From IMG/VR virus record IMGVR_UViG_3300034158_000016, positions 1 through 26,250 of that record: a stretch of 26,250 nt of DNA; one strand, 5' to 3'. Below, piece by piece: positions 19,666 to 26,250 of the stretch. Both the position numbers and the translations under genes were made by a program. This DNA is from a virus. A model generated the notes under the pieces. It saw only the letters and a program-made list of their open reading frames with translations, made no database searches and had not been told where the DNA came from. Position 1 is the first letter of the stretch. The number at the start of each line of letters is the position of its first letter.

Positions 19666-20033
19666 TGCTCGCAATCGAGTTGGATATGCAGCAGCGGAAT
19701 ACCCTGGCATACATCGCGGCCGACCCGAGCGTCATTGTTCTCAATCGGACCACATTGGTGCCGGATGGGGCCGGTGGGCTCGTCAAGTCCGTCCCATCCC
19801 CTGTCGCAGCCCAGACATTTCGCATTGTGAACGGGCAGATTCAGCAGATTGTCACCCGGACGCTCGATGGACAAGAGGTCCGGGCCGACTACATGATGAT
19901 TTGCCGTTGGGACGCCGATGTTCACGCCGGTGACTCATTCTCCTCGTCATTCTGCAATTACCGGGTGACGTATGTCTACCCGGACCCGACCTATGAACTC
20001 CTCGCTGAAGTTGCATTTGTCGGGCGCATCTGA
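19665..20033 (+). CDS. putative head-tail connector (stopper-like) protein
   Basis: A 122-residue beta-rich protein. Features typical of head-completion stoppers are strands ending in VVLNR-type turns (SVIVLNRTTLVPDGAG), the segment VTRTLDGQEVRADYMMICRW, and the late strands AGDSFSSSFCNYRVTYVYPD. Two Cys are present. The ATG shares one base with the preceding stop. Such proteins close the portal channel after packaging and receive the tail. Fold family inferred from length, strand pattern and place. Confidence 0.6.
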   Translation: MLAIELDMQQRNTLAYIAADPSVIVLNRTTLVPDGAGGLVKSVPSPVAAQTFRIVNGQIQQIVTRTLDGQEVRADYMMICRWDADVHAGDSFSSSFCNYRVTYVYPDPTYELLAEVAFVGRI

Positions 20034-20035
20034 CA

Positions 20036-20407
20036 ATGGCATCCAGTGGCGGATTCACTTGGGAGGGGCAGATTGAACTCGGCAAGGCAATTGAGGACAT
20101 CTCCCCTGGCATTCGACGGGCAATGGTAGCGGCTGCAGAATTCAACGCTCCCAAGATTGCCTCGTCAATGAAGTCACAGGCCAAGTGGACCGACCGCACC
20201 GGCAATGCTCGCAACGGGCTCTCGGCCACGACCGCGATCACCCCGGACAACGTGCAAATCCTCATGTTCTACTCGGTGCCGTATGGGCTATGGCTTGAGG
20301 TCAGATGGTCCGGCAAATATGCGGTTGTCGGCCCGGCTGTCCAAGAATGGTTCCCCAAGGTCATGGATACCCTCGGCAAGTTGATCCAAAAGGAGTTGCA
20401 GAAGTGA
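20036..20407 (+). CDS. HK97 gp10-like neck / tail-completion protein
   Basis: A 123-residue protein with the recurring pattern of HK97-gp10-like proteins. After an N-terminal helical part it has the conserved block WTDRTGNARNGLSAT (about residues 51-65), then LMFYSVPYGLWLEVRWSGKY and a final C-terminal helix (EWFPKVMDTLGKLIQKEL). Members lie between the head-tail stopper and the tail terminator and form part of the neck. It starts three bases after the previous gene, and its last codons overlap a GTG start (GTGA at 20404-20407). Confidence 0.75.
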   Translation: MASSGGFTWEGQIELGKAIEDISPGIRRAMVAAAEFNAPKIASSMKSQAKWTDRTGNARNGLSATTAITPDNVQILMFYSVPYGLWLEVRWSGKYAVVGPAVQEWFPKVMDTLGKLIQKELQK

Positions 20408-20799
20408 GAACATGGTTCATGAGTCGGCTGATCGCTGCGCCCGGGGTGATCGCGCTTGTCGGCGCTCGGGTGACCGGCCCGGGTGTTGTCGGAGCCTCTG
20501 GAAACAACACCTTGCGGCCGTTCATCGAGGTCCGGGCGGGCTCGCTGACCCCGGCTGTCGGATCGGCTGTGAGACAGCCCTTCTATGTGTACGCGCATGT
20601 GGAGCCCGGGTCAGCGCTCGCGGTTGATACCATCCTTGCGGCCGTCAAGGTTGCAATGACGCTCTCGACTCCGGACAAGAATGGGGCCGGGCCGGTGATC
20701 ATGGAATGCCGATGGGACGGTGAGAGCGATGACTTGTTCGATGACGGCTACGGCACGACCGTCAGATATGCCACCTACGCGCTCGTGTCGAGCCCGTAG
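20404..20799 (+). CDS. putative tail terminator protein
   Basis: A 131-residue protein from the GTG overlapping the preceding stop; an ATG at 20419 is an alternative, and codons further upstream lie inside the neighbour. The order helix (FMSRLIAAPGVIALVGARVT), strand (LRPFIEVRAG), strand (AVRQPFYVYAHVEPGS), helix (VDTILAAVKVAMTL) and a final strand matches the tail terminator fold of siphoviruses, which caps the tail tube at the head-proximal end and sets its joining surface. Position between neck and tube genes agrees. Confidence 0.7.
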   Translation: MRTWFMSRLIAAPGVIALVGARVTGPGVVGASGNNTLRPFIEVRAGSLTPAVGSAVRQPFYVYAHVEPGSALAVDTILAAVKVAMTLSTPDKNGAGPVIMECRWDGESDDLFDDGYGTTVRYATYALVSSP

Positions 20800-20832
20800 G
20801 ATTGCGGCAGATCACCGATTGGAGGAGATGAC

Positions 20833-21141
20833 ATGGCCCGGGTCCTAGTTCGCTACAAAGGCATCGCAGACATTCGCAAGTTGACCGTTGCCGACCTTGC
20901 CGCCAATGGAATCAAGTTTGACCATGACTTGGTGTGGAGCCGTTCCAATCGGTTCCAGGTCGAGTTGGATGCAGGTGACCGCTTCCTGGCTCTCCTTGAG
21001 GCGCAGGGGTCATTCGCCGTCGAGGCAATCACCGATGACGGCAACGGGCTCGCTGAGTCCATTGTCCTGCCGAGCAATACGGCTGAGACCGGCACGATGA
21101 TCTTTGGCCCGACCGGCCAGACCTTCCAGACCGGCGAATGA
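20833..21141 (+). CDS. hypothetical tail-region protein
   Basis: A 102-residue protein with a strong ribosome site (TTGGAGGAG). It resembles a small beta-sandwich: MARVLVRYKGIADIRKLT, then WSRSNRFQVELDAGDRFLAL, with a terminal GPTGQTFQTGE. No family name can be given with confidence. Its place between the tail terminator and tube genes suggests a tail or neck accessory. No Cys and no membrane segment. Confidence 0.6.
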   Translation: MARVLVRYKGIADIRKLTVADLAANGIKFDHDLVWSRSNRFQVELDAGDRFLALLEAQGSFAVEAITDDGNGLAESIVLPSNTAETGTMIFGPTGQTFQTGE

Positions 21142-21150
21142 CCGGTGGAA

Positions 21151-21342
21151 ATGCGCTGCAAATCCAAACTGTTGGGGATACTCCTCACCCCGGCAGATGG
21201 CGGCATTGTTGAGATCAAATGCAACAGCCGATTCTGCGGCGCTCGGAGCGGCGTTGTCGTCCTCCACAGATTCTCGACCAGCAATGGGGTCCTGGTCGAT
21301 ACCAAGATGTACAAAGACACCCCCAAGATGAAAGGAAAGTGA
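21151..21342 (+). CDS. Com-like zinc-finger small protein
   Basis: A 63-residue protein read from ATG 21151 (GTG 21145 is in frame and possible). The pattern MRCKSKLLGIL-x-x-PADGGIVEIKC followed by NSRFC resembles the Com family of small zinc-finger proteins (Mu Com and relatives), which begin RCx-CGKLL and hold the second pair in VEIKCxxC. Here the first knuckle retains only one Cys and the second pair is C-x4-C, so metal binding could be weakened or altered. In Mu, Com activates translation of the mom gene; no such target is seen here. A GGTGG upstream is an acceptable ribosome site. Confidence 0.55.
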   Translation: MRCKSKLLGILLTPADGGIVEIKCNSRFCGARSGVVVLHRFSTSNGVLVDTKMYKDTPKMKGK

Positions 21343-21345
21343 ATC

Positions 21346-21912
21346 ATGGCCGATAGCACAATTGCCCTTCCGTATGGCCTGCGGGACACCAAGATCACGG
21401 CGTATGAAGATGCGACGACGACCACCCTGTCCACATTGGCCAAGGATGTCCCGAACGCGCGCACGATGTCCTTCAGTGAGGCTGAGGACTTTGAGGAACT
21501 GCGCGGTGACGACAAGGTCGTGGCCATTCGCGGCAAGGGTCCGAGCGTCGAATGGGAGATGGAGCACGGTGGCATCTCCCTGGATGCATACGCTGACATG
21601 GCGGGCGGAACGGTCACCGTGAGCGGTGTCGCTCCGGCGAGCATCACTACCTACACCAAGAAGGTGACCGACCAGCGGCCATACTTCAAGGCCGAGGGAC
21701 AGGCGATCAACGACAACGGTGGTGACTTCCACACCATTCTCTACAAGTGCCGCGCGAGCGGTGGCGTTGAGGGTGAGATGGCAGACGGTGGATTCTGGCT
21801 GACCAAGGCGTCCGGTGTTTCTCTGCCGTCGCTCATCGTCGGCCTGGAGGACGTGCTGTATGAGTTCATCGTCAACGAGGGCGTGACCGCAATTCCGACC
21901 ACCACGGTCTGA
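21346..21912 (+). CDS. major tail tube protein
   Basis: A 188-residue protein with the size, strand pattern and position of siphovirus tube subunits. The N-terminus LPYGLRDTKITAYEDATTTT is followed by the strand-rich core (VAIRGKGPSVEWEMEHGGIS). A loop with TYTKKVTDQRPYFKAEGQA and the run YKCRASGGVEGEMADGGFW then precede the C-terminal strand. The subunits stack as hexameric rings around the tape measure. It has a good ribosome site (AAAGGAAAG) and is followed by the chaperone genes, the usual order. Confidence 0.85.
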   Translation: MADSTIALPYGLRDTKITAYEDATTTTLSTLAKDVPNARTMSFSEAEDFEELRGDDKVVAIRGKGPSVEWEMEHGGISLDAYADMAGGTVTVSGVAPASITTYTKKVTDQRPYFKAEGQAINDNGGDFHTILYKCRASGGVEGEMADGGFWLTKASGVSLPSLIVGLEDVLYEFIVNEGVTAIPTTTV

Positions 21913-21959
21913 CCGACCGCATTCCACGCAGTAACCCATCGGAGTTCAAGGAGACCAAA

Positions 21960-22553
21960 ATGGGAAAGACCAGAAACACCAGCGGCAACCCGGCAATCCG
22001 CGCGGCTGCGGCCAAGGCTCGCGCCGAGGCAAATGAGACACCGCTCCCGCCCGTCGATCCGTCGCAGCGGTCCACGGCCGCCAATTGGAAGAGCAAGGCC
22101 AAGACGGCCGATGACGCGCGTGACCTGCTCCTCCCGAGCGGCAATGTCGCGCTGGTGAAGCGGATTGCGCCCGAGGCATTCCTGGCGTCTGGGATGATTC
22201 CCGACGCAATGCAGCCGATCCTGGAGAAGTCCATTCGCTCCAAGCAGGGCCTGCCGCCTGAGATCGAGCAGGACATGCTGGCCGACCCCAAGATGCTGAA
22301 GTCGATCATTGAGTTGATGGATGCGGCGATTGTTGCGGCCGTTGTCGAGCCGCGCGTCATTCTCGCCGTGCCCGAGGGCCAGGAGCAGCCGGATGACTGC
22401 ATTCTCGCCTCTGATGTCGAGTTTGAGGACAAGGCGTTCATCTTCAACTACGCGCTCGGAGGCAGCAAGGACCTCGCGCGATTTCGTGGAGAATCCGACA
22501 ATGTTGTGGCACGCCTTTCAACTGGCATCGACGTTCCACTGCCGGCCAAGTGA
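21960..22553 (+). CDS. tail assembly chaperone, short product (G-like)
   Basis: A 197-residue protein directly after the tube gene, with AAGGAG ahead of its ATG. An Ala/Lys/Arg-rich first third is followed by helical segments (LVKRIAPEAFLASGMIP, IIELMDAAIVAAVVEP). It ends with KAFIFNYALGGSKDLARFRG, a segment typical of the end of the G-type chaperone ('F-x-F-ALGG-x-DL-x-x-FR'). G-type proteins bind the tape measure and are absent from mature tails. The frame closes at TGA 22551. A fraction of ribosomes probably shifts near its end to make the longer product. Confidence 0.8.
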   Translation: MGKTRNTSGNPAIRAAAAKARAEANETPLPPVDPSQRSTAANWKSKAKTADDARDLLLPSGNVALVKRIAPEAFLASGMIPDAMQPILEKSIRSKQGLPPEIEQDMLADPKMLKSIIELMDAAIVAAVVEPRVILAVPEGQEQPDDCILASDVEFEDKAFIFNYALGGSKDLARFRGESDNVVARLSTGIDVPLPAK

Positions 22554-22824
22554 GATGTACGGCATCGAGGGCAAGTTCAGGGCATTCCAGTTTGATAGCG
22601 CAGTCGCTACATTCGGGCGTGCTCTGAATGCTGCTCTCGATGCCGTGGAGGGCAAGAACAACAAAGCAATCAACGCCAAGAGGGCTCGGCTGCTCGATGT
22701 GTGGCTTGAGAGGCCGTTGAAGTACCGCTCCATTAGTGCACCTAGCAAACCCGTTGGCCCGACCGCTGACGCCGAGAATGACATCGTTGAGACCTTCACG
22801 GTGACGGGCGTGGTTGGAGGATGA
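21960..22824 (+). CDS. tail assembly chaperone, frameshifted product (G-T-like)
   Basis: The downstream part lies in the +1 frame relative to the short product and is open to TGA 22822-22824. It reads FHCRPSEMYGIEGKF, AVATFGRALNAAL and ARLLDVWLERPL, a pattern of the T domain. A shift from TTT to TTC at 22482-22485 would join residue F175 of the upstream part to VENPTMLWHAFQLASTFHC, giving about 287 residues. In this interval the +1 frame has more G/C-ending codons than the upstream frame (13 of 18 against 9 of 17 over 22500-22554). Other slip points, such as CTT-T at 22515-22518, cannot be excluded. A separate start at ATG 22555 would give only 89 residues. Confidence 0.7.
22482..22485 (+). 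promoter_or_regulatory. candidate +1 frameshift site TTT-C
   Basis: In the upstream frame the Phe codon TTT is followed by C. A Phe tRNA moving one base forward would pair with TTC, a classical +1 slip. The position is inferred from where the +1 frame starts to look like the conserved T domain. No stop or rare codon follows, so efficiency is unknown. Confidence 0.4.
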
Positions 22825-22825
22825 T

Positions 22826-25800
22826 GTGGCCGAGTATTCGCTAGGTACTGCAAAAGGTACCATTGATCTGTCGTACAAGGGCAAAGGTGCGGCTGATGCA
22901 GCAACGGCCGACTTTGACCGCATTAGCAAGTCCGGTGAATCGACCGATGCGGCGCTCCGGAAGGTCGGGACGGGCGCGGCTGTCGGTGGGCTCGCCATTG
23001 TTGCCGGTCTCGCGGTTGCCACCAAGGCAGCCGGTGACTTTGAGTTCCAGATGTCCGCCATCGAGGCGGTGTCGGGATCGACCGTCAGCGAAATGGAATC
23101 GGTCCGCAAGAAGGCATTGCAGATCGGTGCCGACACCTCATTCTCGGCTGGTGAGGCCGGCATTGCGATTGAGGAATTGGTCAAGTCCGGTATCTCTGTG
23201 CCGGACGTTCTCAATGGCGCGGCTGACTCGGTAGTTGCGCTCGCAGCGGCCGGACAAATTGCCCTCCCTGAAGCCGCATCCATTGCGGCTGCCGCGATGA
23301 ACCAGTTCAAGTTGACGGCTGAGGAATTGCCCGGTGTGGCCGACCTCCTCGCGGGTGCGGCGAATGTGTCGGCTACCGGCGTGTCCGAGATTGGCTCGGC
23401 TCTGTCGTTTGTCGGCCCGATTGCGAATGCGGCCGGTCTGTCGATTGAGGACACGGCCGCATCCATTGCACTCCTGGCGAACAATGGCATCGATGGGATG
23501 AAAGCGGGCACCGCGCTCCGCTCGATCCTCTCGCAACTCCAGCCCGCCACCGAGGGTGCTACAACCGCAATGACCGAACTTGGTCTTGTCACGGCGGATG
23601 GCGCCAACCAGTTCTACAATGCAGACGGCTCGCTCAAGGGCATGAATGAGATCATCGGGCTGCTCAATGGCTCGATGGCGGGATTGACCGAGGAGCAGAC
23701 CGTTGCCTATACCAAGGCAATGTTCGGCGTTGAGGCGCTCTCGGCTGTAGCGGCGATGGCAGGCACGACATCGACCGAGTTTGATGCAATGACGACGGCA
23801 ATTGCCGGGGTCAGCGCGGCCGATGTCGCGGCCACCCGACTCGACAACATGAAGGGCTCGGTGGAGGCGCTCAAGGGCTCCACTGAGACCTTGATGATCG
23901 GGCTCGGGACGGCATTGATCCCGACGATGACCGACCTCACCGACAAGACGACAGATATTGTCAACAAGTTCGGTGAGTTGGACTCCTCCACCCAGGCGAC
24001 AATCGTCAAGATTGCTGCGGCTACGGCGGGCACGCTCCTCCTTGTCGCGGCATTCATCAAGACCGTGCAAACAGTCCAGTCGGTAAACAAGACAATGTCC
24101 GCGCTCCAGACGGCGATGTCTTTGTCCAAGGGTGGCGTGGCCGGAGCCCAGGCGCTCTCGGACTTCCGCGCGGGATTTGCCTCCACTCAGGCTGCCGGGT
24201 CTGCATTCACCGGGATCATGGGAACAATGGGCGGCATTCTCAAGGTCGTCACGACCTCTGTTTGGGCGTTCACTGCGTCGCTGCTCGCCAACCCGATCAC
24301 CTGGATTGTGATTGCGGTCATCGCTCTTGGAGTCGCCCTGTGGGCATTCTTCACCAAGACCGAGGCCGGCAAGGCAATGTGGGATACGATTTGGAATGGC
24401 ATCAAGGCCGTCATTGCAACCGTCGTCGAATGGATCACCGGGACCGCGATCCCCGGCTTGACCGCAGCCTGGAATGCAATTTCATCCGGCGTGCAAACCG
24501 CTTGGACGGCCGTATCGACTGCATTCAATGCAATGTGGGCCGTTGTGTCGTCGGTGTTTACGTCAATCTGGACGTTCATCTCGACTGTCGCCACGGCGAT
24601 TTGGACGGCTATCTCGACTGCATTCAATGCCATCCTCGCCGTCATTGTCGGGGTGTTCTCGTTCATTGTCACCGCCGTGCAGATGTACATTGCCGCGTGG
24701 GTGCTCGTGATCACGACCTTCATCGCCTGGATCACCGGAGTCTGGAGCGCGTTCTGGAATAGCGGCTTTGGACAGATGGTCCTTGCCGCCTGGGGCCTGA
24801 TCGTGGCCATCATCGGATTCTTTGTTGACTTGATCATGCTGGCCATTATCGGCTTTGTGTCGCTTGTGACGGCCGTCTGGAATGCCGTCTGGACTTGGGT
24901 CTCTGACTTTGTCTCTACTACCTGGAATGCAATTGTCGGCTTTGTGACGGCCGGTATCGCTTTGGTCCAGGCCGTCATCCAGGCCGTTGTCGACTGGATC
25001 AGCAATACCTGGAACACGATTTGGACCTGGGTGTCGTCGTTTGTCGCTGCTGTTTGGGCGGGCATCGTTGCATTCGTCACCGCCTACATCAATGCCGTCA
25101 AGGCCGTCATCTCTGCGGTCACCTCGGCTATCTCCTCGGTGTGGAACTCAGTGTGGTCCGGCATCTCCTCATTCGTCTCCTCGGTCTGGGCATCCATCTA
25201 CGGGTTCATCTCCTCGTGGATCAACAAAGCGCTGTCAATTGTCTCCTCTGTCGTCGGCTCCATCTCCTCGGCATTCTCCTCGGTGTTCGGGCCGATTGCA
25301 GCGTTTGTCGGCGGCATCTTTGAGAGCGTGTACACGGCGATCAAGGACCCCATCGACCGAGCCCTGACGGCCGTGACCACCGCTGTGTCGAGCATCAAGA
25401 ATGCATTCAGCGGAGCGGGCACCTGGCTATTGCAGGCCGGTAAGGATATCATCCAGGGTCTGATCGACGGCATCAATAACATGATCAGCAAGGTGACGAG
25501 TGTTCTCACCAACCTCACCGATATGATCCCTGACATCAAGGGTCCTCCTGAGAAGGACAAGGTGCTGCTCAAGGAGAATGGGCAATTGATCATGGAAGGG
25601 CTCATCTCTGGAATCATGAGCCGGGTGGGCGAGTTGAAGGGACTCCTCGGAGATGTCACCGTAGGGATGCCGACCGTCCTGGGTGGTCCCTCGGTGGCCC
25701 TAGGCGCTTCCGCAGCCCGTACTGGCAATGTAGGTGTGGAGAACGCACTGTCTAGCGTGGCTCGCGGGCTCGGATCGGGTGGGGGAGATGTGAACCTGGA

Positions 25801-25912
25801 CGTCACGTGGAACGCTGCACCGAATGACACGATTTCGACCAGGGCTCAATTGATGACTATGCTTGGTCGAGCGACAAACGTTGCCCAGGTTGAAAGGTTG
25901 GCAGTGCGATGA
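22826..25912 (+). CDS. tape measure protein
   Basis: A 1028-residue protein, by far the longest in the window. It starts at the GTG (22826) with GGAGG five bases upstream; the frame also extends back to a TTG at 22814. Residues about 70-330 form the TP901-type tape measure core (QMSAIEAVSGSTVSEMESVR, then TSFSAGEAGIAIEELVKSGI and VLNGAADSVVALAAAGQIAL). Residues about 488-515 (NPITWIVIAVIALGVALWAFF) are hydrophobic enough to span a membrane, as expected for a protein ejected to form a DNA channel. Residues about 530-850 are Trp-rich repeats at roughly regular spacing (WNAIWTWVSDFVSTTW type). At about 0.15 nm per residue, the tail would be near 150 nm. The last codons overlap the next gene (ATGA). 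Confidence 0.92.
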   Translation: MAEYSLGTAKGTIDLSYKGKGAADAATADFDRISKSGESTDAALRKVGTGAAVGGLAIVAGLAVATKAAGDFEFQMSAIEAVSGSTVSEMESVRKKALQIGADTSFSAGEAGIAIEELVKSGISVPDVLNGAADSVVALAAAGQIALPEAASIAAAAMNQFKLTAEELPGVADLLAGAANVSATGVSEIGSALSFVGPIANAAGLSIEDTAASIALLANNGIDGMKAGTALRSILSQLQPATEGATTAMTELGLVTADGANQFYNADGSLKGMNEIIGLLNGSMAGLTEEQTVAYTKAMFGVEALSAVAAMAGTTSTEFDAMTTAIAGVSAADVAATRLDNMKGSVEALKGSTETLMIGLGTALIPTMTDLTDKTTDIVNKFGELDSSTQATIVKIAAATAGTLLLVAAFIKTVQTVQSVNKTMSALQTAMSLSKGGVAGAQALSDFRAGFASTQAAGSAFTGIMGTMGGILKVVTTSVWAFTASLLANPITWIVIAVIALGVALWAFFTKTEAGKAMWDTIWNGIKAVIATVVEWITGTAIPGLTAAWNAISSGVQTAWTAVSTAFNAMWAVVSSVFTSIWTFISTVATAIWTAISTAFNAILAVIVGVFSFIVTAVQMYIAAWVLVITTFIAWITGVWSAFWNSGFGQMVLAAWGLIVAIIGFFVDLIMLAIIGFVSLVTAVWNAVWTWVSDFVSTTWNAIVGFVTAGIALVQAVIQAVVDWISNTWNTIWTWVSSFVAAVWAGIVAFVTAYINAVKAVISAVTSAISSVWNSVWSGISSFVSSVWASIYGFISSWINKALSIVSSVVGSISSAFSSVFGPIAAFVGGIFESVYTAIKDPIDRALTAVTTAVSSIKNAFSGAGTWLLQAGKDIIQGLIDGINNMISKVTSVLTNLTDMIPDIKGPPEKDKVLLKENGQLIMEGLISGIMSRVGELKGLLGDVTVGMPTVLGGPSVALGASAARTGNVGVENALSSVARGLGSGGGDVNLDVTWNAAPNDTISTRAQLMTMLGRATNVAQVERLAVR

Positions 25913-26250
25913 GCGGTGACACTCAATTGATCATATCCGGAGGCAACGGCCTGGCGATTGATCTCTATCCGTGGCTTCACGGCTCCAGTGAAGGGATCGA
26001 GGCTCTTGAGGGCATCACTGGTTTCGGCTTGCCTGGAGTTACCAACCGTTGGTTTGAGGGCGCTGGCGACGGTGCGACTTGGCGCGGCTCTCGGGTATTG
26101 CCGCGCGAGTTTGACCTGCCGTTCACGGCCCAGGCCGGAGACCGAGCCGGGCTGTTGGCGATGATGTCCAACCTGGCGAGAATCCTGGACCCCTCCAATG
26201 GCGCAGCCCGACTCGACTATGCATTGCCGGATGGAGACCTCTGGTTTGCA
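25909..26250 (+). CDS. distal tail / minor tail protein (partial, N-terminal part)
   Basis: The frame is open to the window edge, giving the first 114 residues. The product opens with MSGDTQLIISGGNGLAIDLY and continues with a beta pattern and the stretch REFDLPFTAQAGDRAGLLAM. A strand-rich N-terminal domain directly after the tape measure is typical of the Dit-type protein at the tail tip and related minor tail proteins. The start overlaps the tape measure stop (ATGA). Confidence 0.75.
   Translation, partial: MSGDTQLIISGGNGLAIDLYPWLHGSSEGIEALEGITGFGLPGVTNRWFEGAGDGATWRGSRVLPREFDLPFTAQAGDRAGLLAMMSNLARILDPSNGAARLDYALPDGDLWFA

Noticed and set aside
24187-25080. 297-codon minus-strand frame opposite the tape measure gene
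   Set aside because: It mirrors the repetitive Trp/Val/Ser codons of the tape measure and has low-complexity Thr/Ala composition.
1-26250. tRNA genes, CRISPR arrays, insertion sequences, integrase and attachment site
   Set aside because: No cloverleaf with a T-arm motif, no regularly spaced repeats, no transposase or integrase motif found by reading both strands; a dedicated scan was not possible.

Overview
The window is a segment of a tailed double-stranded DNA phage genome, almost certainly a siphovirus of a high-GC actinobacterial host. The grounds are dense same-strand genes, stop/start overlaps (ATGA, GTGA, TGATG), high G+C with G/C-ending codons, and the canonical order: terminase, portal, MuF-like head protein, scaffold, decoration protein, major capsid, connectors, tail terminator, tail tube, frameshifted tail chaperone, tape measure, distal tail protein. 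All supported genes are on the + strand. No integrase, repressor, lysis gene, tRNA or CRISPR array was seen. Host genus and lifestyle cannot be told from this window.

Layout. Positions 1-2875 hold an unknown Cys-containing protein, a RuvC-like resolvase, a compositionally odd small membrane protein, a non-coding stretch bounded by inverted (GCGA)n repeats, two small genes and a putative small terminase subunit. Positions 2876-3405 are non-coding, with a strong hairpin and a 12-bp palindrome. Positions 3406-6000 are a tightly overlapping run of small genes: four with coiled-coil or helical character, a complete JAMM/MPN metallopeptidase, a Pro/Glu-rich peptide and two short proteins. These lead by one-base overlap into the large terminase (6000-7487).

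Positions 7523-11407 hold about eleven small genes between terminase and portal, which are often close neighbours in siphoviruses. From about 8560 this stretch differs from its flanks: third codon positions are more G/C-rich (87% in one gene counted by hand, against 74% in samples of the flanking genes), and several genes or pairs are separated by GC-rich hairpins. Some hairpins overlap a repeated promoter-like element and are followed by a repeated start-associated sequence. It looks like a chain of moron-like expression cassettes.

Positions 11565-26250 are the virion assembly module. Its most unusual member is an 832-residue MuF-domain protein whose C-terminus carries a zincin motif (HELGH, residues 712-716). 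A small gene overlaps its 3' end. Strong hairpins lie after the gene that follows the MuF fusion, after the major capsid gene and after the SAP-motif gene, suggesting stepwise control of late transcription. The tail chaperone pair is arranged for a frameshift into the +1 frame, and the 1028-residue tape measure predicts a tail of roughly 150 nm using the usual length rule.
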